From Myxocyprinus asiaticus (Eukaryota > Chordata > Actinopteri > Cypriniformes > Catostomidae): 64,000 bases of DNA. The notes below the pieces were generated by a model. It saw only the letters and a list, made by a program, of their open reading frames with translations, made no database searches and was not told where the DNA came from. Location: the NCBI RefSeq assembly GCF_019703515.2, contig NC_059359.1, positions 3,230,001 through 3,294,000 of the forward strand, given 5' to 3'. Position 1 is the stretch's first letter. Each line of letters starts with the position of its first letter. This document shows positions 1 to 12,622 of the stretch, piece by piece. Made by a program: the position numbers and the translations under genes.

Positions 1-514
1 AAAAAGGTAAGGTGACCACATATGTTTTTGGAAATGCATGACATACAATAGTAGCCCTAATAAAACATAATTTATTCCAAATATTCACCATTCACTTTCA
101 ATGCATCTTTTTTTTTTTTCCCATACAATGAAAGTAAATGGTGACTGAGACTGTCAGTCCCTAACATTCTACTTAACATTTCCTGTTGGGTTCCACAGAT
201 GAAAGAAAGTTATTCAGGTTTGCAACAACATGAGGGCAAGTGCCATAATTGACAGTATTTTCAGTTTGTGATAACTATCTCTTTAAGTTACTAGAGTTAT
301 GTGTAAATGGATAGGGCAATGCTGTTAACCCTCCCCCATTAGGGGTCTTGGGCTATAGGTGTGCAAAGCTTGCACACACTTTCCGCGAGGTCAGCAGTAC
401 GAACCACTCAGGATGAGTCTAAACACTCTAAAATAGTAGACCAAACGCAGAGATTTCACCTGTTCTTGAACCACTGGTGAGGTCTCTTCATACTGCTGTA
501 TTGTCTTCTACCAC
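1..514. other. No gene seen
   Basis: AT-rich spacer. No splice-supported exon or recognisable element end is visible. A short GC-richer patch near 330-400 may belong to the dispersed repeat that follows. Confidence 0.5.
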
Positions 515-1318
515 CTAAAATAGGATAAACACGTCTGTGGCAAGGTCTTGCTCCATCATCTCTCTGACGTGCTGTTGCGTGTAAAATGTAAATATTGCCA
601 TGATGCTGAGGGAAGTGAAAATTCCATTCATTTCAGGGGAACTGATTTTTAACAATAATTTATAAACCTTTAAAGACAAACCTACCGTGAACTCCAAGGT
701 TGTTAAGCGATGGTGTATGCTTCTGTTTAAGCATCAGTCCTCGTTATTTGAATTTTGTTTTTAAAAATCATGTTTAATAGCAGAATTTTCTGGTGAAGAA
801 ATACACTATCCATGACCCTGAAGGGAAACCAATCAAAATCCACCAATGAGAGAATCGCGGCCAACAATGTGCACCAAAAGAGCTCTGCAGCGACCGTCCA
901 CTCCACTGACGCATTGTGAATGACACAATCGAGTCGCTCTCCCTACACTCTCAAACTACTTATATATGTGTATATATCTTAATATTTTTCAGTATATTCC
1001 TTCTATACTTATAATAAACACATTTAAATCAATAGCTTATGCTTCATGGGATTGTGGTTCATTCCTTGATTAACAACGTTGAGTACGCAGTCTTGTATCT
1101 TTTGTCTTTTTGTCCGATTTTCAAAGACTTTTTTGCTTCAAATCAAGATTTGTAATGTTGTGATTCACCTTAGAGCTGGTTGTTTTGGTTCATGGCTTAG
1201 AACTCTTTAATGAAGGATTTTATGAAATCCCTATGGAAAAAATGAATGGGAAAAATACAACCGGAACCAAAACAGCTGAAAAAGAGAGTGGCAATGTTGC
1301 GCACTATTACTGGACTTT
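515..1318. repeat. Dispersed repeat R1, left copy
   Basis: Two stretches reappear elsewhere in the window. About 590-800 matches 50100-50385 (shared text such as TTTAAAGACA, ACGAGGTTGTT-like and TCGTGTTTAATAG-like strings). About 900-1310 matches 54085-54525 (shared GTCCGATTTTCAAA, GAGCTGGTTG and GGCTTA..ACTCTTT strings). All copies have the same orientation. No coding capacity is evident and I cannot name the family. The 60-codon reverse open frame here has no recognisable domain. Confidence 0.55.
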
Positions 1319-1802
1319 CAAAAGTATCTTGCTGACCAAGTAAGATCTTATAAACATGTTTATAGCTATTTACTTGAATAATAATGCATTGCCCAATTCA
1401 GAGGGTTTGTTGCCATCGTTTTGTCCAACATACCCTGAGCTTGCAGCACATTGGCAAAGCATTTATGTCTGTGTTTGCATACTTGTGTAGAGTATGTTTC
1501 TGGCCCTAAGTCGTCATGAGGGTGATGCTGCACAGAGATTTGGTGTAATCATTTTATACTGTTAGGCAAAACTACATCAAACTCTTTCCAGTGTTGCCAA
1601 ATGATTGCACGCCTTACCCAAATGATGACCTCAAACTAACATTCCCTGAAGTACACTGCACAAGTTTCAAGCTCTTTAAAGTCTTCTGAAGGTAACAGCT
1701 AGCATGCACATGTTATCAGTGTCAGAGAAGGCCTAAGGGCACTGTGGATCACACCTAACGGATCTGTGCCAGACCTGAGCTGACTGCAACTCTCATCTGA
1801 AG
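1319..1802. other. No gene seen
   Basis: Spacer without a recognisable exon or RNA gene, ending at the duplication that flanks the next element. Confidence 0.5.
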
Positions 1803-3136
1803 TTGTGGTCAACTGATATATCGCAGAGGCCGATAAATCGTCCGATATTCAGACTTTTTTAAGTATCTGCATCGGCTGATACATTTTCCCATTTGGCCGA
1901 TTTGTTTCTTGAGGGCACTTAGAATCGCCTGCTTACATGTGAAGAGACTGAGACATGTAAATGACCAGCCACAGTTCATTTTGTTGTTACGTGCCATTGT
2001 GTTACTGCAATAATAGACCGGTGAGCAACACAGTCTCATTTAAATGGTCCACATATCAGAGCCGCGACAGATGCATTTGAGCTCATAATGTTAAAGTGCT
2101 CATCTGTTTCATTCTCACTCTCTCTCCTCAGCAGTTCCCTGTAACTTTTAACTGTCTTGTCTAATGATAAAAAGGCAAATATCAATAAAACTAATATCAT
2201 ATACCATCTGCAAATATGCACATATCTCGTTTAAACAGATTTAATAAACCAACCTCACACAAATTCAGCAGATCCAGCATCCTGTGGAATCTTCTTCTAA
2301 AGTACGTATTCTAACAGTCGCTCCTCAACAGTTCCCTGTAACTTTTCTAATGATAAAAGGCAAATATCAATAAAACTTATATTATATACCATCTGCAAAT
2401 ATGTGCATATCTCATTTAAACAGATGTAATAAACCAACCTCACACAAATTCAGCAGATCCAGCATCCTGTGGAATCTTCCTCTAAAGTACGTATTCTAAC
2501 AGTCACTCCTCAACAGTTCCCTGTAACTTTTCTAATGATAAAAGGCAAATATCAATGAAACTTCTATCATAAACCTCTGCAAATATGTGCATATCTCGTT
2601 TAAACAGATGTAATAAACAAACCTCACAAAATCCAGCATTTTAAAGTAGCACTTCACGTGTGCTATAAGTTAATGTCTTATTCACTATGCACTGTATGTA
2701 CAATTGGTTTGATTCTGTATTTTTTGAGAAAATGCTATTGCTAATGTGGACATGTTATCTATGGTTGCTGGACTACTGTGTGTACTGTTATGTCCTTCTT
2801 CCTAATATATTAACAATTTCTTTATGTGCAAATAAATTACTGAAATTTGATGACTAAACAGAAATCAGAAGAAACTGCAATCTACCATCTAAAATACAAT
2901 ATTATTTTTGTATTCTTTTTTACAAAGTTAAAGTTTTGTGTGAAATTGAGTAAATATAGTGCTAAATAATATATAATATATAATTATTTATTTATTTATT
3001 TAGTTTTGCAATTTTATGTTTATGTTATTTACTATATTAAATTGTGTGATATATCGGCATTGTATCGGCCGATCGGCCACCCTGCTCTCTGGATATCGGC
3101 ATCAGCCATTAAAAAACCCATATGGGTCGACCACTA
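1803..3136. mobile_element. Non-autonomous hAT-like element
   Basis: The left end starts TTGTGGTCAACTGATATATCG. The right end closes with GTCGACCACTA, whose complement TAGTGGTCGAC matches the left end at 9 of 11 positions. The eight flanking bases are ATCTGAAG on the left and ATCTTAGG on the right, a 6/8 match that fits an aged hAT-type 8-bp target duplication. Both ends are rich in CGATATCGGC-like strings. There is no transposase frame, so this is a non-autonomous copy. Superfamily placement rests on terminus and duplication length only. Confidence 0.6.
2132..2640. repeat. Tandem repeat of about 185-197 bp inside the hAT-like element
   Basis: CAGTTCCCTGTAAC recurs at about 2132, 2329 and 2514. 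Each occurrence is followed by the same run: a TAATGATAAAAGGCAAATATC-like string, an ATATGTGCATATCTC-like string, TTTAAACAGAT, and a CCAGCAT-containing tail. The third unit is truncated. Similarity between units is high, which suggests recent expansion. Confidence 0.8.
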
Positions 3137-4065
3137 ATCTTAGGTGTTGACAACAACTCTGACATTATTGTGATGAAGAGATTTGAGAGAAAAAAAATAA
3201 TAATGTTTAATGAGTTTAAAAAATAAAGTTTTCACTCCTGCAAATAAATAAATAATAATAATAATAAATAAAAAAATAAAAAATAAAGTTAGTTTTTGTT
3301 TTTCATTTCTTGGATAGTTCCTAATCCCTGTTCAAAACAATTAAAGTACAACTAGGGGTGTTCGGTCAAACGCTAGAGTCTGAAATGACCTTTGTCCAGC
3401 TGACCAAATGCCCACACCACAGTGATAAGCCACTGGGCCTAGATCCCCTACTTGAAATTAACCCTATATAGGGAACACATTTCGGACCAACCATTTTCCA
3501 GATCCTTTGAGATTCCACAAACACATAATCATTAAACTACTCAGATACTGTAACCCACAAATGTTTTAATGGGTCAACAAAGAAAGGCAGCAGCTGTTTT
3601 GTTTTACTGTCCAAACTATCCTAAAGCCAAAAATTGCTCGTCTTTCAGCCCTGTATTTTCTCCTCAAGTGCAATCATGTAAACAGTAATTTCCCCAAAAG
3701 AAAACATTGCATTTGTAGTGCTAATGTGTGGATGCAGCAGGGCTACGTGTTAATCTCCCCAGTAATAGCTCGGGTTACTAATTAGAGGGTGAATGGTCTT
3801 GTCTCTTAAAAGTGACATCACCTTCTTTCTATACAGTATATATGTGTGTGTGTTCGTGTGTGTTTCATTGAGTGAAAGGTATTTCACTCCCTTTTTGGCT
3901 TATTTCCCTTTATAATTACATCTATTACTTATAAAGCTCATGATTTATTCACTTTAGTATTAATATTAAATAAACAAATCCCAACTATCCCCAACTGGTT
4001 TGAATGACAGCTGGGGGAGCGATTCGGTCTAATCCTGCCTTCAAGTCCTTCTGGGGAGCTCCTAC
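3137..4065. other. No gene seen; short A/T simple repeats
   Basis: Spacer with an imperfect AAT/AAAT-rich tract at about 3188-3290 and a short TG tract near 3843-3865. No gene is supported. Confidence 0.5.
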
Positions 4066-5260
4066 TTAAAGGGATAGTTCACCCAAAAATGGAAATTCTC
4101 TCATCATTTATTCACCCTCATGCCATCCCAGATGTGTATGACTTTCTTTCTTCTGCTGAACACAAATGAAGATTTTTAGAAGAATATCTCAGCTCTGTAG
4201 GTCCGTACAGTGCAAGTGAATGGTCGCCCCCCCAATAATCAAAACAAGCAAGTACAACCCCCCAAAAAAGACACTTAAAAAAAAAAGTTGTCAATAAGAT
4301 TCCTGCTTTATATTCCTAGTATTCTGAAGCCGCATGATAGCTTTGTGTGAGAAAATGTAGGTTTTTATTCAAGGAAAATCTTCCTTTCTGCTGCTGCAGC
4401 TCTCAAATCTGAATCTCCATCCTGCATATTCTAACTGGCGTGTTGCATTTGCTTACAACACGCATGAGAAACAATGGTGTTGTGATGTTAATGCCAAACC
4501 TGGCGAGACGCGTCAAGGTGGCATTTTCGAATTTTAAAGGAATTTTCTGGGTTCAATACAAGTGATGCTTAATTGGCAACATTTGTAGCATAATGTTGAT
4601 TACCACTCAAATAATTTTGACTCGTTCCTCGTTTATTAGAAAGAAAAAAAAAGCAAAGCAATAGTTTTGCAGTTATGGCAAAGCAATAACATTGGAAGTA
4701 CTGTAAATGGGGCCAGTCCTTAAACATTAAAATACACACTGTTTCAAAAGTATAGCCACAAGACATAAACATTGTGCATTTTAACATGTTTTTAGCATGG
4801 TACAATCACTTGCTTACCTTTTCTGTGTAAAGTTATATCAAAAATTATTAACTTTGTTGTTCTGACAACGAAACGGTGGCAAACCTTGTAATCTGGTAAA
4901 CACCGTAGCATTGGCAAATCCATATTTTATGACACTAATATCATGTTAACACATATAATGTTTACATCTTGTGGCTATACTTTTAAAACTGTATTTTAAT
5001 GTTTATTGACTGGCCCTATTTACTTCCATTGTAAGTGTCTCACTGTAACCGTGTTTTTGCTTAATTATAAATAAACAAGGTAGAAGGGAATTATTTTTTT
5101 GTGGTAATCAACATTATGCCACAAATGCTGTAGATTGAGCTTGACTTGTATTGAACCCGCAACATTCCTTTAATGAGACTTGAGAGCACTATAGCGCACA
5201 AGTCATATGGACTATTTTTGCAGTGATTTTCTGGTCTTATTTGGCCTTATTGGACCAAGA
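4066..5260. mobile_element. MITE family M1, 5' part, interrupted by a second MITE
   Basis: TTAA at 4066-4069 is followed by AGGGATAGTTCACCC, the terminus also found at 10785, 36599, 47916 and (as its complement) 48518, 37958 and 54859. Family-typical interior follows: a TCATTTATTCACCCTCATGCC-like string, TTCTGCTGAACACAAA, and a region resembling 36750-36830. At 4534 another TTAA element begins. After it, interior-like text (CAAGTCATATGGACTA at about 5202) resumes to about 5260. The 3' terminus of this copy is not seen. The TTAA target suggests a piggyBac-related origin, which is an inference. Confidence 0.6.
4538..5169. mobile_element. MITE family M2, complete copy nested in M1
   Basis: TTAA occurs at 4534-4537 and again at 5170-5173. 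The termini are AGGAATTTTCTGGGTTCAAT on the left and TTGAACC..CATTCCT on the right. The two halves are long imperfect inverted repeats: the ATAATGTTGATTACCAC-like string on the left pairs with GTGGTAATCAACATTATG on the right. No open frame of interest. The family recurs at 55633-56236 and as fragments at 46292-46363 and 63275-63400. Confidence 0.75.
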
Positions 5261-7100
5261 TACCAAATCAAAAGTTAGAGATCTCAATACAAGCTGTCTC
5301 ATCAAATTTCTCCAAGATTAAATTATCTGAGCTATACTATCCACATTAATGTGATTGTATGTTTAAAATTTTCTGATCATTCTAAGCCTCTTAAAACTAT
5401 GAAAGAGGAAGCTCTTATCCTCCATGCTGTGAAAATTGACCTACGATAGGTCTTTATTGCTCTTTCCAATTTATATTTTGTCCTGTGCTGTGCATGTACG
5501 TGCTGGTTGCATTCAGGTCACCCACATGAGAGCAATAGGTAATCAATGTAATATCACTGGTACTGGTGGGTGTTTGCGGTCATAGAGGGAAAATAGAGAC
5601 CAGGATTGTTAGTGCCCCATTATAGATAGATTGATGTTACGGGGCAGGACAGCACATATAGACTTGCGCCTTCTGAGGTGTTGGGCACCATTCCCCCCTC
5701 ACCCCTTGTCCCAACCCAGGAGTCAAGTTTGTTTGAACCTTTGCTGTTAAAGCAACACTTGAGAACATTTGCCAGCAAGCAGCAATGATGCAGTTAAAAC
5801 GTGATTTAATTAAGTTATTTCATGTTGACTTACACATACTCAATGAAAGAACATGAATGTAGATGCTTCTAGCTACGCAAGCTCGATTTTGCATGTTGTT
5901 GCAATCCAAAATGTGTCAAAACGCAATACATAACACAATGCAAGTACGTGTTGAATTCTCAACGTTGCCACAAGAGGTGCTAAAGCAGACATAAGTGTGA
6001 ACTGATCACTTCTATGGTGAGTTTTCTCTTTCAAGTCAACTACGGTTTGTTATCGGTAATGCCATAACACACATTTAGCATGTTCAACCAGACTGTGCAT
6101 TGGGCAAGCGCTCGAATTTGCGTGCACGTACTTGCATAAAGTATATTTCTGGCCTAAGCCTAAAAGCGAGTTTTTCTGAGCAATATTCAATAAAGAAATT
6201 TGCACGTTGACAGGGGCCAAGAAATAAATTCAACAACTTTAATCACTTGTATCCCCCTTTTTTTTTCTGGGGAAAAAAGTGATTAAGAAAATCAAGTTAA
6301 GGTTTAACCTCCTAAATTTCCTGTATTGTAATGTAATAAGCTCTGAAATATCACTCTTGAATGGCCCTTTCTGTCCACCGGCCCTTTTCTATCACTGCAG
6401 TCTGAAAAATTATATTTCGTTGATTCTTAAAGTAGGTCAGATTACTTCTTCTTTACATGCACAGCATTTATTAAATTAGTATTTCACGTCAGAGGCTTTT
6501 TATTGGAAAGCATTTCCATATGACGAGCATTTGTTACGGCCGCAATAAGACAATATAGATTGCACTCCCATTGCAAACTTTAGAAAAATAAGGCCTTGTG
6601 CTTTTGGGTTCTGAAAGTTACAGTATGTTTTCACAGTGCAATCAACTGTTTCATCTCAAATGATTAAGCAAATTTGGATTCCTCATGATATGTCAACCTT
6701 TAGCACCACACTCAAGAGCTCTCGATGGACATGCTGGACACAGGTCAAAATTCTGTAGAGGCTCTTAGGTGACTCTCATGAAATCAAAAACATGTCCAGC
6801 TCACATTGCACCCTGAAATCTAAAGGAAAAATAAATCATTAAATATAATTATTGAATGTAAAGCATAAAGAAAATGAAGTCTATTTTGAAGCATTAATAT
6901 GTTTTACATTGTGACATTAAGCACATTTCCCCACCCAAATCTTTTTTGATAAAAGTAATTTCTAATCCCTGTATGTTATGCATTATGCTCTAACAATTGA
7001 AAAATGTTTCCCCATTTTATTTTCTGACATAAAATAGCTCTAAGAAGGGAAAAAAGGGAGATGTTGAGATATGGAAACTCCAAAAACAAATTTTAAATCA
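5261..7100. other. No gene seen; one dispersed AT-rich repeat (R2) fragment
   Basis: No exon or RNA gene is supported. Near 6890-7035 the strings TTTTACATTGTGACATTAAGC and GCACATTTCC belong to the dispersed AT-rich family (R2) also seen at 28560, 36895 and 42660. Confidence 0.45.
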
Positions 7101-8303
7101 AAGCTGCACTACGTAACTTTGTGCTCTCTAGCGACATCTGTGGTTGAAACTTAAAACTGCAAGCAAATTGCAGAAGAACACTTTACGTCAGTTGTGTTTC
7201 GGCACTGCTCTTCTGGCGGATGACTCTCATGATTTGAGGTTATCTGGACATCGCCTGTGTGTGATCATGACTGGGAGATATTCAGACCCGGAGTCATAAC
7301 GTGCTATTTTCATATTGATATTATGTTATACAATTAAACATTTAAAACTGAAATATTACTTGCTTTGATGAAGATAAACAACACTCGTATTCACATATTT
7401 TGAATTAATGAATTTGACACTTATAGCGCTTTTCTGACACTACGCTTAAAGTGCTTTTACATAGAGAACAGGGGTCTCAATCACCACCGGTTACCAGTAT
7501 ATTTTAATATGAATATTCAAGTGTTTTATCTACTGTTAATGTTTGTATTGTACTACACTTATTCATTTAAAAGGTGAAACTTGTGGTATGGCTGATACGA
7601 GTTCAATGGAAGACTTTATTTTTTTTAAATATTATATTGTGCAGCCTCAGTTGATAATGCAAGTGAACTGTAATACTACAATAGTATGTCTGTGCAATGC
7701 TCACAATAACACCGTAAACTAAAAACATAAAACAAGGATTCAATAATGATGGGGATAAAATATACTTTATTAAACATGAAAATAATATGCTTAAATTACA
7801 AGCAGTCAATTTCAGAAGTCATACATAAACATGTCACAGTAACTTCACCGGACAACGTAGATACATCGTGATTGGTTAACACACGAGTAATGTTTGACAC
7901 ATACAAGCATGACAACCAATATAAGCTTCAACAACCCTACCAGACAACATATCCAAGCATTATAGCATGTAAACAACTTCCCCAAACGTATAACAGATAA
8001 ATATCCATCCAGACTGCAGCGATGCTGTCCTGAACTGTGAGTGTGACTGACAGAACTGAACGTAGTTTATCCGGCCGTAACACGTGACGGTTGGTACTTC
8101 TTTTCTGTGTTTACGGACATGACACAGTGACGTAAGGATGAACATCATAAGACAAAAATTTTGCACCAAATCCAACCCGACAGCTCAAAATACAAGTATT
8201 GAATCAAGGTACGGTAAGAACATTGTTTTGAAAACTGATATTTATGTACTCAGTCAATAATGACAGTTTGTTAATTTTTAACTAAAAAATCTTAGTGCAG
8301 CTT
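7101..8303. mobile_element. Possible inverted-repeat element
   Basis: The left end AAGCTGCACTACGTAAC is matched in complement at the right by TAGTGCAGCTT (8293-8303). The intervening 1.2 kb has no coding potential that I recognise. No target-site duplication is obvious, so the boundaries are tentative. Confidence 0.35.
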
Positions 8304-8395
8304 GCAACTAATATCATATTATGGTAAACATAAATAAAAAAAAAGAAATGCTATAGTATAATAGATGGCACTATCTATAAAAAATCCCAATAAGA

Positions 8396-8791
8396 CCCCT
8401 GGAGTTCGCGAGTTCGAAACCAGTGCAGGCTGAGTGACTCCAGCCAGGTCTCCTAAGCAACCAAATTGGCCCGGTTGCTAGGGAGGGTAGAGTCACATGG
8501 GTTAACCTCCTCGTGGTCCCTATAATGTGGTTCTCGCTCTCGGTGGAACACATGGTGAGTTGTGCGTGGATGCCGCGGAGAATAGCGTGAAGCCTCCACA
8601 CGTGCTATGTCTCCGCGGTAACGAGCTCAACAAGCCACGCGATAAGATGTGCGGATTGACTGTCTCAGACACGGAGGCAACTGAGATTCGTCCTCAGCCA
8701 CCCGGATTGAGGCGAGTCACTACACCACCACGAGTACTTAGAGCGCATTGGGAATTGGGCATTCCAAATTGGGGAGAAAAAGGGGAGAGAA
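8396..8791 (+). mobile_element. tRNA-derived SINE, 5'-truncated copy
   Basis: The copy keeps the B-box-like GAGTTCGAAACC at about 8409, a conserved body shared with 31959-32376 (GCTGAGTGACTCCAGCCAGG, CTAAGCAACCAAATTGGCCC) and the 3' end CATTCCAAATTGGGGAGAA with an A-rich tail. The flanks carry a near-perfect duplication: AAAAAATCCCAATAAGA at 8379-8395 and AAAAAATCCTAATAAGA at 8792-8808. This marks retrotransposition by a LINE partner. The tRNA-like A box is missing, so the copy is 5'-truncated. Confidence 0.85.
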
Positions 8792-8808
8792 AAAAAATCC
8801 TAATAAGA

Positions 8809-9772
8809 AAACGTATTAGTACAATTCCATTGTTGTACCATTGCCATATGGCAAAAAAGCTGTTTTTTTTTTTCAGCTGTATTTGTTACAGTTAATGTCT
8901 TGAGTCTAGAGAGTAGGTTATAACCACTATGGAACATTTTTAATGCTTTTCATAGAAAATGTCTGCAGTGACATTGGACATGCAATCGGTAATGTATTTA
9001 ATGGTTTAATAATTTGATTAGTATCTAAAAACCTACAGTAAGTGCATGATAACTACTGGGCTACTATGTAATATATTTGGCAACTTCCCAGCTCCATGGT
9101 TTGTCAGACACATATTATGATATTGTCAATAATCATCACAATCGACACCGGGGTGTTTGTCAGATATCGTCGATATCCGATTACATCGTCGCCCAGCCCT
9201 ATTGTAGTATGGAAAAACTGTGCAATATGGCAAAGTTCAAATTTTCTGTACAACTAGATAAAGATAAAGTTGATCAGTTAAAAACAACATCTAATTAAAT
9301 GATCAAAGTTGCAGCAAAAAAAAAAAAAAAAAACACGATGTAGAAGAAACACCAAAATGTGTTTAATAGAGCAATTTGTGGAGTACTTCATCCAGTGTCT
9401 CTCCCGTAAGGTTGACCCCAGGAGACAAATATCAAATGAGGCTTAAAAACAGCATATTATTGGTTGCTTTAAAGACTGCCCTTTTATTTCCAACAACACA
9501 TTATGTTTTAGCTTTTTCTGAAAGGTGAGAATGTGAAAGAAAATAAATGGTTGCCATATAGCTACACCGTTTTTGACAGGTTTTATAACAATCATCCTCT
9601 TTGTGTTAGAGAGTTAGTTGCTTTACACTAGAGAAATTTATAGCAGCTTTATCAGACCACTGTAGCATGAATCACCAAACCAAGGCTGTTTTATGACATA
9701 ACTGACAGAAAATTAGGGTATGATGGCTTTGACGAGGACCATTTATGTGTTAACGCCTTCACACAAAACCTC
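8809..9772. other. No gene; hAT-like end fragment
   Basis: The segment at about 9100-9201 contains CGTCGATATCCGATTACATC and ends CAGCCCTA, the look of a hAT-type right terminus. No partner end was found. The rest is unassigned AT-rich spacer with a poly-A run near 9316-9333. Confidence 0.4.
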
Positions 9773-10010
9773 TTAAAGGGTGCATATCATGGAAAACAAG
9801 ACTTCAAAGTACAATGCAGACATATTTTAACACTCCCAATGCAAAACTCCACATTTTCATAAATTCTGGGTGCAAATGGGGGAAAATATACCCCCCGACT
9901 GATGACGATGTGAACTACACTGGTATGATAACCAGGCCTTAACCACCATAGACATTGAAATTTGCCAGATTTCATGAATTTCTTCCGGTCATTTGTGTAT
10001 CTGACTACCT
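9773..10010. mobile_element. TTAA-flanked MITE fragment (third family)
   Basis: TTAA at 9773-9776 is followed by AGGGTGCATATCATGG, a terminus resembling other TTAA families in the window. The opposite end was not located, so only the left part is called. Confidence 0.4.
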
Positions 10011-12240
10011 CCACGTGTGGTTTTCAATGATCACAAAACATTTTGGCCACCGTTTACACCTGCACTGTCCACTTTTGATTGAATCACCCAACACCGTTGC
10101 TAATACCAGGTGTAAATGGGCCAACTAGACTTCACAAAGCCCCTTAATGGACACCCAGCCCCTCGTCTACAATTTGATGTTTGTCCAGTCACCCTGCCTC
10201 AAAGTCTCCGGCAATCCACTCACTCACATTTATCACGTTTGAATGACAATAGAAGCACACCAAGACAGTTAAGTGTCCACCTCATAATTTGGAGTGGATT
10301 TAGGGGTGTTATGGTTAAAAAGCGTCCCTTGTGACCTGCCTGTGGCCCGTGTGCCATTTAAACCCCCCACGCCCATCATACATCAACTGCATAATGGCAC
10401 TCAAGACCTCGCCATGGTAAAAAGATATATGCTACTTCTGCCAGTGTGTTTGTCTCTGTTGAATTTTATTGTGGTGACTTTTCTTTCACCCTGTTTTTCT
10501 TACTAATGAGCCTTGGCATTCAGTCCTGCCTCTTATCTCTAGAGCCAGAGGGGTCTATTGTCTGGGATGATAAATAATGCAGGAGTTCGTCTATGATGGA
10601 CGTCCTGAGCCTTTTGTAGTTCTAAATCGGAGTTAAACATGGGACATTTTTTAGTAACTGGGCGGGACAGACACATTCTTAACTATATGCGGATGCTTTT
10701 AATTAACGGCAGAAGTTTTATCGACTAGATGCAAAAACGTTCTTTTCACATTTATTGCAGGGTCAATGACATGACGGGAAGCTATTAAAGGTGATAGTTC
10801 ACCAAGAAATGCATTGCATCTGAATATCCATACACAAAAGTAAATGTTAGGCAGAATGTTAGTCTTTCAGCCTCCATTCAATTTCATTCAGCCTGATCTT
10901 AATCAAAAGCAGATTTGTTTTAAAATATTATTAATATGGAAAAACAGTACATGCAAAATGGGTTAAGATTTGTAAACTTCATTACGTGGACGCGTCCCAT
11001 TTGGGGTTTTTTCTTACTTTGCGGGAAGTCTTCAGTAGATAGAGCTTAGATACAGCTTGACAGAGAACATCTGGTTTCTTTTTGACCTTGTTGGACGGCT
11101 GGTTTCTGCTCTCCTGCAGGCAAACGGGCTGCTAACCAGCTTCATTGAGGCGCATAGAAATACCAACATGAAAGTCAGTGAGATCAGAGAAGGTGGGATT
11201 AGCAGGGGTTAATTACAAGCCACTGAGTTTAGGAAAGTCCGGCTGTTATTTCCAGCACAGTTCTCACAAGAGACAGAGGGTCAGAGCCAAAGTTGCATGT
11301 CACTAATTCGCCTCTTTAGAGAACATTGAGGGTAATTGTAGAGGAGCAAATGCTTTGGGTGATGGTGTGAATGTGTGAAACAACTGTATGGTGATAAAAT
11401 ACGTAGAACCATTACAGTTCAACTCTGAGTAGCTGTGGATTAGTGTTTCCTGCAACACTATTCAAAACTGCAGCACTATAGTAAAAACCATAGGTACATT
11501 ATATAAATATGTATATAGGAATTGAGTTGTGTGCTGTCCATTTCACAAATGAATCGCTTTGTTCAGTTCTTGAAAATGAATCAGTCTTAATCAAACACAG
11601 GAGTCATTGGTCTGACTTGTGGATGGAATCTATGCAAAATGAGCCGAGAACTTTAATTGATTTTGTGTACTTTCTGAAAGCAATGTTAAAACTGCAAATT
11701 TGTAATGGTATTAAAACTTAAGTCATATGTTTTTAAAAAACATGTCAGCAACAGGTTTTTGATGTAATAAGTGGTATTTTAATTTTTTAAAAAATAGTAG
11801 TATAAAAATGTATTTGAGATAAACTATCATTAGTGTTTACAAAGTTGTTATGCCCAGTTAATTATTTAGTAAACGTTACTGTGCATAGAACTTTCCAGCG
11901 TTTTATTCCATCAGTCAGTCAATCTAACAGAGATGTATGTTTAATTTAAGCTACCGTTCAGCTATTAATAGCCCTGTTTCCAACTTACACATGTGGGCCT
12001 TGCATTCAAATACTTGTCACACTGGTTTGGAAAGATCTATATTACTGTGGTAATGCATCTAGAAGCCAATAATTGCCTTCGGTGCAGAGAGATGCAGATA
12101 ATAGTGTTTGATAATGGACTATTCCAAAACGTACTACTGTGTGATCCTTTGTGCACCATGGTGTGATTACAGAATAGCCTACTGCTTGATGTTTTATTAT
12201 ATTAAGTAATATGCAACTCACACTGTATTAGATACGGACT
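10011..12240. other. No gene seen; M1 terminal fragment at 10785
   Basis: A stretch of largely unique sequence with no supported exon. TTAA then AGGTGATAGTTCACC at 10785-10803 is a short M1 terminus fragment. The segment at about 10500-11350 is comparatively GC-richer and non-repetitive, and could contain regulatory DNA or a non-coding exon of fam110d; I cannot show either. Confidence 0.4.
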
Positions 12241-12622
12241 AATAGGCCTGTGCAATATATGTCAAATTTTCCGCATTTATTTGTGATGATTTTGCTGGCC
12301 ATCTAAAATTAAGTGTTGTTGGAAAATGTAAATTGTGAATATTGAGATGATTTTAATGCGCTTTTCATTTGGTCATTACGCTTCCAGAAGTTGTTTCCTA
12401 TTTATTTAATGAAAAACAGCAAAAATTTTAGTTCTTGCTTGAAACATTTTGGATCTACTTGGCAACATTGGCTGTTTGGTTGAAATGACTGCTACTCTGA
12501 TTAAAAAACAAAAATAACTTTTTAAGCCATTTCAGAGCAAAACATAAATATATATATTTAATATAGTAAAAAAACTATAAAATATCGAGATATAGTTGCT
12601 TTAGCTATATCACCCAGCTCTA
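12241..12622. mobile_element. Possible short hAT-like MITE
   Basis: The left end TAGGCCTGTGCAATATA is matched in complement by the right end TATATCACCCAGCTCTA. The interior is AT-rich and non-coding. The flanks show no clear 8-bp duplication, so confidence is low. Confidence 0.4.

Noticed and set aside
2132..2640. CRISPR-like repeat array
   Set aside because: Units of about 185 bp are contiguous without unique spacers and lie inside a eukaryotic DNA transposon.
8527..8895. 122-codon open frame at 8527
   Set aside because: Lies within the SINE body; SINEs do not encode protein.
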